Shown here: positions 36,122 through 46,137 of the stretch, piece after piece
How positions within the stretch are numbered: position 1 is the first letter of the stretch
Layout: each line of letters starts with the position of its first letter
NCBI GenBank assembly: GCA_000827205.1
Contig: KN832555.1
Span: 815,536-879,535 of the forward strand
Reading direction: 5' to 3'
DNA from: Plicaturopsis crispa FD-325 SS-3
Taxonomy: Eukaryota > Basidiomycota > Agaricomycetes > Amylocorticiales > Amylocorticiaceae
Length of the DNA stretch: 64,000 nt
The notes under the pieces: generated by a model
Told to the model about the DNA's origin: nothing
Database searches by the model: none
Seen by the model: the letters and a program-made list of their open reading frames with translations, nothing else
Made by a program: the position numbers and the translations under genes

Positions 36122-37327
36122 AGGGCGGTGAGTATTAAATTTAATATCCACGACTCGGATGTCCTCGAACAGATAACTCTACCGTCAAAAGTTATCGGTT
36201 AAGACTTTTCACCTACCCTCAGGACTCAGTCAAACTCATAGGGTTATGACTGTTAGCGCTTTAGAATCCGAGACGTGGCTATTCCGGCGGCGGTTTCTTT
36301 ATGGCAAGAAGCAGAAGCCAGCACTGATCACCGCGGCAATGATTGGAAATGAGGGCCCCCACGAGACAAGAGCGGCGAGCTTCTTGGTGGTACGAAACGT
36401 CAGCCTAAATTCGGATTGTGTATAAAGTTACTTATCGGGCTAACTTATTCACTTATCGCCGTGTAATTTCTGGCTGGCTAGCTTTTACTTAGCTTTTCCC
36501 ACGCTTCGACAAATTAACTTGGCTTACCGCAGGCCTACTATACCGACTCAGTGCTGCTCACTGCTCAGCGTTGGGTGCTTTCTCGCTGCTCGCGTACAAC
36601 TCGCATACCAAGAAAAAGAAAAATCCCCTGAGCCCGAAGTGAGCGGTGTGAGCATCTCCCGGGTAAGGGACCGACTTGGATTAGGCTTGTCGGTGTTGAC
36701 ATGCGCGTACCTCTCAATGCCAAGTAATTTATACACCGAATTGGACCTGGTAGAGTAAGTAGTCGTAAGCACTCGGTACCGGCTGCAGCAATGCTAGCAC
36801 CGTACTAGGGCGGGACAGTGGCGGGACACAAGGCACAATCTACGGACATGCAAGTCCGCCCAGCATATGCATCGTTGCGGGGTAGTATTTGCCCGGACCT
36901 ACAAGGACCCACAATGTATTGTAATTGTATTGTGATTTGAATTTTGAGCACCGTCTCCGGGGCTCTCTCACAACTGCTCAGCAGGTCTTGCGGACGACTA
37001 GGGAGCCGTATGTGATCACTGTGCCCGTCGTTTGCACCCAAGTTGACATAAGTTAAGGGGTATCAATTTATTCAGTGTAAATGCCTTTGAATATTCCACC
37101 ACCCAGCTACCGGCCATGCTAGCTTCTGAGCAACGAACTTGGGTCATTTTGAAGGGAATGGCCTCCAGGAATAATGCCAAAACCTCTGTATAGGACGATA
37201 AGTTAAGTTGTCAACTTAAAGCTAGCTTCAAGCGAGCGCGACATTTTAACTTATTGTGCCAAAAGCTAAATTAAGTTAATTTTGGTAGGGATAAGTTAAA
37301 TTGCTAAGTGAAATTGTTAACCGCCCT
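36122..37327. mobile_element. Candidate non-autonomous DNA transposon (MITE-like), unproven
   Basis: The ends match as short inverted repeats (AGGGCGGT at 36122-36129; ACCGCCCT at 37320-37327). The interior is AT-rich and has no coding frame. Subterminal TAACTTA-type words cluster near both ends, as in some non-autonomous DNA transposons. No matching target-site duplication is seen outside these ends, and only 8 bases of the termini agree. Whether this is one element, two nested ones (see the 11-base direct repeat inside) or just AT-rich spacer cannot be settled without other copies in the genome. Confidence 0.28.
37203..37219. repeat. Perfect 17-bp palindrome
   Basis: TTAAGTTG-T-CAACTTAA is a perfect inverted repeat with eight-base arms and a one-base centre. 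A second palindrome, AAGCTAGCTT, follows at once (37219-37228). Both lie about 190 bp before the start codon of Ies1-like copy B. They could be a binding site or part of a mobile-element end. Confidence 0.75.
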
Positions 37328-37409
37328 AAATTCGGTACTATGGCACGGTCTCGGGGACAAGGACATTTAGGGTCCAGAAGAAATATTTGTGTTTCTCTTT
37401 CTTTCCGTC

Positions 37410-39217
37410 ATGGAGTCCCTAGCCAACGCCCAAGGTTCCCAGCGACGTGCTTTTGCCATTAGGCGCAACGCTGGCGAGGCCCTCACTCGAGTCGACATTC
37501 AGCACGACCTCCTCCATCATATCTTCGCCGATACTCACCGTGCGTTCACAAACCCCACGAGGACACTCCATGGCGCACCACCGGGAACAAAGGTGACATT
37601 CAGAGACCTGTATGTCAATTATTTATGTGAGTGGTCTCCTCGGTAGTGCTTTCAATTATTGATAAACACGTTTTCTCGTTTACTCTGGCAGGCAATGTGC
37701 CCCGAATTTCGAAGACGCTACGTCTTAAGATGTTGCAAATGCCAGAGTATGCGACTGATTATGCCAAAGTCGCGTTACTCTGCAACGTCGGGCGCATCAA
37801 TACTACTATGGCATGTTGGTCCAGCGTGCTACTCAGAATCAACGCATATCGTACTAAAATCCTATCCAGTCTTTCCAGAAATGCGCACCCAGCTTCGTAC
37901 ATACCACCCGATTCCTTCCCTCCAGCACACCGAAGAGAGTCTCCAAGACGCCCCTCGTATCAAGAATCTCCTCAAGAGTGCGCTCCTAGATGAAGAGGTC
38001 GGTGCACCACCAATGACACCCGGAGATGTCCTTCTATTAGCCGTGTGTCTCTTATCACGAAGTTGGTGAAAACCTGCTAACTCCCGTCGCATTGTACAGA
38101 GACATGGCCGCGTTCCATCAACCAGTGCACCAAACCTTCTATTCATATTTGGAAATCACGCCTTGGTCTGTTTTCTCCCTCGCTAGGAGCTTTGTTCTTT
38201 CGTCCCATCTCACCTATCTTTCCAGTCGATATCCGATACCCACTTTGCAGACGCTGGTACCCAAGATTTTCGGGACTTCTTCCTTCCTATACCGTTCTCC
38301 TCGGCATCCCGCGCACGGGCGTTTCTATGGCTATGCTACCACTATCTGGAGCCTCCAGAGTCCCAAAACCCTTTCGCGTCACATCTACAGGATCCTGACA
38401 AGATTCCGTGGCTTCATAGACTGACTTTGGCTGAGATGGAGGCAGAAAATGTTGACACCGATGCGGAGAGGATGTGTATCGAGAGGATGGCCCAGCAGCG
38501 GCGCACGTTCCGAGCGCAGGGCATGAACCGGGAGGCTGGGGGAAACTTGGATCCCAGTGGGAGGGTCAAGCGGAAGAGGAAACCCAAAATTGAAACAACG
38601 ACTGAGCGGGCACATGCGGATGATGACGGCGGCATCGTTATGGTCAACACTGCGGCGGAAGGTCTGTCTAGAAATTGTATACAGTCATTCAACGACTGAC
38701 ATATCCAACAGCCTTCCATACGTCTTTCCCCCGCCTACGTAGATCGTGGTCGCAGCCACAAACACAAGAATACGAACAACTACAAGCGTCCGGTTACACT
38801 TACCCCTACCCTCACGAGTACGACGCTTCGGACTACGAATATCACCAAACTAGTACACACGTACGCCCTGCGTCTAGCCGCCATGAACGAGCAGTGCCTC
38901 CCGGCGGTCAGTTGGCGCGTCCGAGGTCAATGATAGATTGTGCGTATAGACAAGTCGCGTATTCTTCAGGTTGGTTTTGATGGTCGTTCTTTCTTTACAG
39001 ACGCCTGGAACGTAGCGTTAAACTCTGATCCGCTTGCCTCCTCCGACGAGGATGTCGACGGGGACGACATGCGTGAAGACTGTAGTAAGCTGAAATCCCT
39101 GTCTACTAACAGCGTCCCTTTGACTTATTTCCTATGCTCCCAGTGAATAGACTAAGAGTTATTCGCAGACTCCAAGGACGGCCTCAACTACCGTTGAACC
39201 ACGACATACGGACCTGA
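37410..39217 (+). CDS. INO80 chromatin-remodelling subunit Ies1-like, copy B
   Basis: Second Ies1-like gene. It starts MESLANAQGSQRRAFAIRRN and keeps AGEALTRVDIQHDLLHHIFA, KVTFRDLYVNYL, TDYAKVALLCNVGRINTTMA, FFPEMRTQLRTYHPIPSLQ and DAPRIKNLLKSALLDEE. The second block gives RDFFLPIPFSSASRARAFLW, NPFASHLQDPDKIPWLHRLT and AEMEAENVDTDAERMCIERM. The C-terminal exons read DAWNVALNSDPLASSDEDVD and NRLRVIRRLQGRPQLPLNHD, TGA at 39215-39217. These last two match the corresponding ends of copy A (EAWNV..DPLA.SDE, RRLNVITRLRGREP). It is more diverged in places: the SSKCSK segment of copy A is changed to NVPRISK. No stop interrupts the exons I could trace, so it looks expressed rather than dead. Confidence 0.8.
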
Positions 39218-39790
39218 ATCATCTGCCATGAATACTGAGGACTGCCCCATTTTCGTTCCCTTGTATCCAGGAACTCTACGACTCATTCCCCTAGACGGAC
39301 CAGCAGGCTGCAGGACACCGCTGCCCACCTTGCATCCACTGTATCATACCACTACACATTCGCCCTGCCCTTTGTTGTATCAATACCTGCATCCAATATT
39401 CAACTATCGCATCCATCGACCCCTCCAAATGCATTATACCTTCATTAGAGATGAGATAATGGCAGGTGTATAATTATGTGCGTCGGAGCATTCGGACACC
39501 ACAGTCTATCCTACATTGACATACTGTACGCGAAACAAGCCCAAAAATGTATGATAAGATGCAAGCGAAGGAAATATGGTGCACGTAGGAGGACAATGAT
39601 TTATAAGACTAAGTATGAAATGATCAAACGCGACGAGACATGGAAGAAGGAAAGAATAAAGACAAGGTGAAGGGCGGAGCAGAAACACACAAAGTCTCGG
39701 GTACGGATGAGTATCTAGGTCCCAAGGGATGATAAAATACAGTAGTGATCCACATCTTGATATCAATATTAGCTGAACTCGACGAAGCAC
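39218..39790. other. Convergent 3' intergenic region
   Basis: About 570 bp between two stops in opposite directions. It is AT-rich in its second half and shows no protein-like frame. Confidence 0.5.
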
Positions 39791-42700
39791 TCATTCTGCG
39801 AGCCACTTCTCGCATTTCTTGGCGTACTTGTCGAGGAGTTGTGAGAGGTCTCGGATGACGAACGTGAGGACGACGCTCGCGAAAAACTCGGAGGACCGTT
39901 TGAGCTTCGCTTCCACGGTTTGGCGTACTTCCAAGGGGAATGCCGCATACGAGGGCGCAACAGGCTGAGCGGCCAGGGCCCTCGTATGCTCGTCGAGAAG
40001 TTGGGCGTGCAAAAACAGCCGTGTCAGGCCAGCGACATAGGCAGCTGGAGAATCGAGGCTGTAAAGACAATCATTTAGACCTGCCATTGATTTGAAAGGG
40101 ACCTAAGCTCACTTTTTACCGTTGGTAAGCTCCCCAAATCTGCGAGTCAATTTGTTGCCCCAGGAAGACATCTAAAACGGACTGTCAGGCAGAGCATACC
40201 GCGGACAAGACAAAGAAACTCACAGCGCCCGTTTTCTTCAATACAAAACCTTCCCCTACGCCCAACTTTTTCCCGAAGTTAGCAACAACGCCGTCGCAAA
40301 CCGAAGAAAACTCTTCTAGTTTAGCGATCCACGCATCTCCCTCCTTCTTCCCAATGCTTCCGATGCCTAGCGCCATCCCGATGCTCACATTGCCCGCACC
40401 GAAATACTCGACACTGCAATTCTGCACCTCTTCCAGGGCGGAGCATAGCACCTCGACGACGCGTACTTTCTCGGCCAGGTTCGTCAGTTTGGCGCCACCT
40501 TGAGACCAGACCTCTTGAGGTACGTGTAAGCGCCGTGTAACATATCCCCCCGATTTAGTGATCATCGTCGCCCGAAGGAGATTCATCATGTGATACGGTT
40601 TACGCAGTGTATCATTCGGAGGCATGGGCGGCAGGGGAGATGTCGGTGTTGTCGGAAGATTGCCAGGAAACATCGGGGGCGGCGGGACAAGAGAGGTAGC
40701 GGGCAATCCGGCGGTCGGAGAGACCACATCCGTCTGTATGATAAGTGGAGGAGGCGGAGCATTCGGATTGAGTTTCGACGGGAACGATGCCTTTCGAGGG
40801 ACATTCGAACCATTGAGGCCCGCCGTTTGCGGCACTGGTGGCCTCGAGTCCATGGGTGACGTCCGTCCCCCGGCAACGGACGGCCGTCGTCCAGGTTGTG
40901 AGGATGATCGACTTCTTCCGTAACCCAAATTCGATGTCGTGCTCGCGGGTATTGCGGAAGCGACGTTTCTCGCAGCATTGGCCGCAGAAGGTGCGGTCGA
41001 GTACTCCATTGGGGGTGACGCCGAGCCACTACTAGGCGGCGCAGACATTTTCGAACGCCGCTGCCATATAGTCCCCATGGTCGTAGACGTGTTGATCAAT
41101 TGGGGCGCACTTGGCGGTCCGCCGACTTCGGATTGCGAAGAAAATTGAGAACTCTGTCGTGTGTGGGGGATATGGTATGCCGAAGCAGGTGACTGTGGCT
41201 CCGGCTCTGGATTGTAGCGTGGTGTGTCGGGGAGAGTAGATGCCACTGATGCTGGGGAGGGCAAGGGTGGCAAGGGATGCGATTCCCGTTTGAGAACTCG
41301 AGGCGTGTCACCCTCTAAACTTCGGCGTATGCGCGCCTGCAGCTCCTGCCCGGGCTCATAATGGTCGTCTTGCTGCACATGTAGGAGGGCATTGTCATGT
41401 CTCTCCACCTCTTCGTGGAGAGGAACAAGCTTGCTCCCGGAGCCTGATCGCCTGTGTCCAAAGGAGTTACCTCGAGGCCGACCTATAACACTAAGATGGG
41501 TGGTTGAATCCTGTGACGAGGTGTGCGAGTGCGAGAGCCGCGCTTCTGGTGGAGGTTCGTGTATGACAGGCGCTGGCGCTGGTGGAAGCGAGTTCTGTGG
41601 TGGAGGTGCTGGCGGTGGTAGCGCCGATGAGGCTCGTGCTCGACCCCCAAGAGAACCAGATCGGCTGCGTGTCGTGGGAGGAATTGGAGATGAGGAACTT
41701 TGCATGTCAACGGAAGTCCTCGTCGGAACCGCGTATGGGTGGTAGGAAGTTGGAGGTTTCGCAGGTTGTGGGTTCTTTATCGGTAATCTCGATAAAGAAC
41801 CGGCGGCAGCGAAAGCGTTGGCTTCGTGCGTAGCGGAATCAAGCATGTCCACCTCCACACCTTCGTCTATAACATAGTCCTCTCGATGAGAGTCACGGTA
41901 CGACAAGGTGTCCGATGTCTCGGAATCAGGGGATGTAGAGGATGGCGAGGATGGCTGGGTAGAGTCAGTAGAAATGGACATGGTGGAGGTATAGACCGAA
42001 GACGGCGAATGGGGTATTGGCGGAATGCTGTATATCACACTGAGGATGTTCATGCGGTCCGCATAGGTATCATGCTTTATCACAGTGAACCGTTAGACTT
42101 CCTATACGAGCTAGAGACGTAGACGTGGAATAGACTCACGATAGATTTTAAGCGTCTCACTTCCTCTTCTTGAGCTACGACACTTCGACGCCTCCCGTTG
42201 CGTCTTCTATGCGTCTCCGTACTGTCCTCGCCCCTCCGCACCCGCTCCATGACTTCACTTAGCAGCGCTACACTCCTTCCGTACGCCACAACCGCGGCGT
42301 GCGGGTCGTCATTCGTCGCATCAAGTTGGACGGCTTCGCGTGCTAACTCCAAAGCCCTCGTCAGAGCGCGTCGCGACGAGGGGCGAGTCTCCGCTGGACG
42401 AGTCTCTGGCGGGGACAATAACAGTCGATCAGGCACAATATCCTGGTGCTGCGTCAAAGCGCGGGAGGATGAGTGAAGGATCGATTGGGGCGGAGGATCC
42501 GAAAGGTTCTCTGAAGACGAGGACGAGGATGGAGCAACGCTAAACGCGGGGGGTGATACGTTATTCGGTGCCGCCGCATGCCGTGCCTGTGAGAACGCTG
42601 CTACAGCCGCCAATTTAGCAGATGCGGCTGGCCGCCCAAAAACCGACTGCCTCTGCTCATTCGAACGGTATGGAAGATAGCCGTTATCCTCGTCGAATTG

Positions 42701-42958
42701 TTCGCCGTCGTCAATGGACGCTCTCGGAGGCACAGGCACGCTGGGCATGGGGAGATTTGGTGGGGGTACTGGCGGGGGCATGGGCGCAGCGGAGGAGCGG
42801 CGACGCTGTGAAGATGCACCGCTAGCGAACGAACTGGGTGGTGCAGCGGAGGTGGATGGCCCCGCATTCTGTTGATGATGGTTGTGCCAATCGCGTGAAT
42901 GGTGTGCAATTGACAGCGGTCTGGTGCCCAGCTCGAGGTCCATGTCGTTGGAAAGCAA
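39791..42958 (-). CDS. MIT-domain protein with conserved C-terminal domain
   Basis: Minus-strand gene, about 1,020 residues. The disordered N-terminus (MLSNDMDLELGTRPLSIAHH, Pro-rich runs) leads to a MIT (microtubule interacting and transport) domain near residues 200-310: RALTRALELAREAVQLDATN, DDPHAAVVAYGRSVALLSEV, EEEVRRLKSIHDTYADRMNI. MIT domains bind ESCRT-III tails. A Ser/Pro-rich stretch of about 500 residues follows. A folded C-terminal part comes last: RKPYHMMNLLRATMITKSGG, YVTRRLHVPQEVWSQGGAKL, TNLAEKVRVVEVLCSALEEV, and DSPAAYVAGLTRLFLHAQLL, ending KYAKKCEKWLAE. This MIT plus C-terminal arrangement recurs in fungal proteins I know only as uncharacterised. A role in endosomal sorting or cytokinesis is inference. 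A Met at 42943 is an alternative start. Confidence 0.82.
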
Positions 42959-44025
42959 GTGAAAAAGGCAAGAAGAGGACGGTTGAAGAAAGAGATCTCC
43001 AGCCTGGAGAGTTAGATGCTTAAGCTAAGCTGCCCTTGTTCGAATACACTACACCCGACGGTAATCGCGTGCAGCGACGTGCAGCTAAATGGTAGGCAAT
43101 ATGTACCGATTTCGACGACCAGTTGACCCAGAAGAGACCCAGAAAGAGAGAGGGGAAGGAGGAGAGCGTTTGTGTTCGGTATAAACTGTGTTGATATCCA
43201 GTTTTGAGCGGGACCAGTCCAGTCCGGTCTGTCACCGGAGCACGACGACGAGTGCAGTGATTTCGTTTCAACGCCAAGATACCGTAGCCTTGCATCCACA
43301 CAAGAACGAAATCTGGCAGATGGAAAGCCACGAACAGACGAAAATAATGAACGGCAGAGTAAAGGCCAGTCGAACAGTCGAAGGGCGAGGGCTCGGGAAA
43401 TTGCCAACAATATTTCACATTCGAAGCTTCTGTCACACGCTAGCGCTACCGCATCCTGTATATCCTGTATATTTACTACTCGCTCTCGTTTACGACTGCT
43501 TCAAGTCGTTCCTCGCAGCGGGCGGGAGATGATAGGGCTGTACGCTGTCGCTACATTTGGGATGGTATACCCTGGTCGCGCCGAGAGCGTCGGGCCAGCA
43601 TCATTTTGAAGCACCTCTCACTGTTGGATCATCAAGGCCTGTAACAACTCACTTCAAGATATCAGAAAAGAAGCGCTAGCGGGTAGGCATGTTTCGCGGG
43701 TGGACACTTGGAGCTTGAGACTCGAGGGGGCCGTTGGAACAGTTCAAAACGCTGATTGAAAGTATTCCAAGCCCCAGTGCTGAAACATTGACATGTTCCA
43801 GGGAAGTGGAGGAAAAAAACATTAACAGAATGACCCCGATTAGACAAGTAGACCAGACAGTGCAGAGATGGCAGGCGTAGAGTGTGTCCTGCATCTTCGG
43901 CGAAGGACGGAAAGAATGGACAGGTGAGGTGGTGACGCCCCGAGGGGCAGGGTATAGACATAGCAAAGATCCCGGAGATGTTTTAGATGTCCCCTTGAAA
44001 TGGCAGAACAGAAATCCGGACACGA
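42959..44025. other. Intergenic region upstream of the MIT gene, downstream of septin 1
   Basis: About 1.07 kb without a supported gene, between two minus-strand genes. The MIT gene promoter should be here. Open frames on both strands (up to 138 residues near 43020-43436) have no recognisable motif or balanced composition. Confidence 0.5.
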
Positions 44026-45648
44026 TCAAACGAACTCGCCTTGCGAGCCCTGGGCTGCAAGACGGCTCTCGAGGTTCCTATTTCTCAGATAAAGTTAGAA
44101 GTGTGGAAGCATGCAGGCCCGCGGACACACACCTGAGCGACTCCTCTTTCGCGAGCAGCTCCTGCCTCTTCTCACTGATCTCGCGCTGCACCCTGAGCTC
44201 GATCTCACGGAGCTTCTCTTCCTCGCGACGGAGCTGCTCTTCCTTCAGGCGCACGCTCTGACTAGCAAGCTCCTCGGGCAGGATAGACGAGTCCCTGTGA
44301 ATGTATTAGCATCGGGCGGAAGGCGCAGTGGATACAGAACTACGCACTGAGTCTCCGAGTGAACCGTCCTCGAGAGTTTCTCGGTACGGTAAGTCTCGTA
44401 TAGGACGTCGTTGGTAAGAGACTTGAGGTCCGCCAGATGGGAGCTACAACAACGATTTAGCACCCCGCATAAGTGAAGACAGCTAAGCACTCACTTCAAC
44501 AGAGCACTGCGGAGCCGGCTGAAATCGGAGTGCTTGGGGTTGTCTACCTCGGCGATACCCCACGGGTATATCCTGGCGCGAACTGGTTCACCGTCGATTT
44601 CGATTTCCTCCTCCGAGCCGATGACAGCGAAAGGGAGCAGGGCCTAACGGAGACGCTTAGACATCGATGTTGAGACATAGAGACGAGCATCACGCACCCG
44701 AAGTTCACTGTTGTCCAAGATCGTCTCTTCGTCGTCCTCTTCCACGTCGTAAGGGAAGTTGTAGACAGGAATATCGTAATATTCGATGTCCTCCATGATC
44801 TAGAATGATAATAGGTTAGAACGGATTTCCCGGAATATACATGAGCTACATACGCGTTTCTTGAAGCCCTTAAGCTCGGTGGGAGTCAAGGAGTCAGCCT
44901 TGCCAATGACAGGGATGACGTTGACTCTGGGGGAGAGGCGGCGCATCAACTCGATGTCCATTTCCCTGAGGCTGTGAGAAGACAGGTATGAGTTGACGTG
45001 GACAACGTGGGGGCAAACAAGACATACGCGTGGCCGGTAGGAGGGATAAAGTACAGAAGGGCGTGTACCCTGTTGTCCCTGAAGCGCGGGTTACGCTTGA
45101 TGCGAGACTCCATAGCCAGAATGTCATCGTATTGACGCTCAAGGTAGCCGACTATTTCTTGGAAGCTACTCGGACAGTCGTTAGCCCCATACAGATATGG
45201 AAGTGTGTGTAGTAGATGCTCACGAGAACTCGTTGTCGATGTTGTCGCCAAATCCCGGGGTGTCGACGATGGTGAGTGCAATGCGCACGCCATCCTCGTC
45301 AAGCTCTGATAAGTGCAAGGCGGGAAACGTTAGTGTTGGCGACACAGGACGCGCGCAGAGATACACGCCACGTACCAACGTTGACGGGCTTGATCTTGAT
45401 GCCCTCTTCTACGTGCGCATGCTCTGGGTCATCAGAGACTTTGTGGGGGAGAACCTCCGACTCGCAGAGAGTGTTCACGAACGTGGTGCGTCCAGTGCCG
45501 GATGCACCTACCAGGATGAAAAATTGTCCAGGTGTCAGAATTTTCGCGATTCGAGTTGAGAAAACGCGTGCGTACCGACGACCATAACGGTGAACTGCAC
45601 ACCCTTCTTGACTTTGGATTTCTGCCCACGGTGACCTGCGAACGACAT
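44026..45648 (-). CDS. Septin, Cdc11 type, tandem copy 1
   Basis: GTP-binding filament protein of septa and bud/hyphal necks. It starts MSFAGHRGQKSKVKKGVQFT and reads VMVVGASGTGRTTFVNTLCE. The P-loop is GASGTGRTT: the usual Lys is Arg, a hallmark of the Cdc11/Spn3 group. Later blocks: TIVDTPGFGDNIDNEF (G3), NPRFRDNRVHALLYFIPPTG, LSPRVNVIPVIGKADSLTPT (G4, AKAD type), ARIYPWGIAEVDNPKHSDFS and RLRSALLNSHLADLKSLTND. The C-terminus is a coiled coil (EEQLRREEEKLREIELRVQR, EISEKRQELLAKEESLRNLE) ending GSQGEFV with TGA at 44026-44028. Several short introns occur at the same places as in the downstream neighbour. It lies 489 bp from copy 2 in the same orientation. Confidence 0.94.
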
Positions 45649-46137
45649 TTTGACGGAGAGTTTGAGAGGGAGACTTGGGTAAATTGGTTGCTGCAATTTC
45701 GAGCGCAGGTGCGCTGATCCTGTGCTGACCTAAGCAAGTCATGCCCCTAATATGGCAGTCGCACGTGGCCCTAAACGCGCTCCTGCTCGCGCGAGGGAAA
45801 GCACCCGCAGCTAAGCTTGCATTGCTTTTGTACTCAGCATCCGTCGGTTTGGAACAATACATCAAGTCATGGAATTATAACATGGAAGATACGGTATCTG
45901 CAGGGAGGTCTACAGCAATGACAATCGTTGCAGTTGCTCGACTTGACAACTAAAGTTCGGTCCCGCATCCATTTTGAAAAGTACGTTCGCACCAAGAGAA
46001 AAGACAGTCACAATATGGCAGGAGACGGAATGGAGACAAAGGAGCGGGCAGGAGAGCGGACGGACGCAAGAAAACGCGGGGTATAAACAAAATTCTCGGA
46101 ACATGGAAGGCGTTTCCAGAGAGGGTATCAGTTACCG
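45649..46137. promoter_or_regulatory. Spacer between the tandem septin genes
   Basis: The 489 bp between the start of septin copy 1 and the stop of copy 2. It must contain the copy 1 promoter and the copy 2 terminator region. No obvious leftover septin exon is seen, so the duplication border is not visible by eye. Confidence 0.5.

Larger units (their letters stand above)
35846..37409. other. Gene-free block with AT-rich palindromic part
   Basis: This 1.56 kb holds no supported gene. It contains an 11-base G run at 35917-35927. From about 36120 it becomes AT-rich and repeatedly carries TAACTTA/TAAGTTA words (for example near 36440, 36514, 37046, 37199, 37244, 37270 and 37290). An 8-base word AGGGCGGT stands at 36122 and its reverse complement at 37320-37327. 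An 11-base direct repeat CCTAAATTCGG lies at 36404-36414 and 37325-37335. The block ends about 80 bp before the start of Ies1-like copy B, whose promoter must lie within or beside it. Confidence 0.6.

Noticed and set aside
40586-41029. A 147-codon minus-strand frame in the MIT gene
   Set aside because: Shadow of the MIT protein frame; Arg/His-rich and without motif.
43020-43532. Overlapping frames upstream of the MIT gene
   Set aside because: No family-like motif, and opposite frames are equally long. Treated as promoter region.
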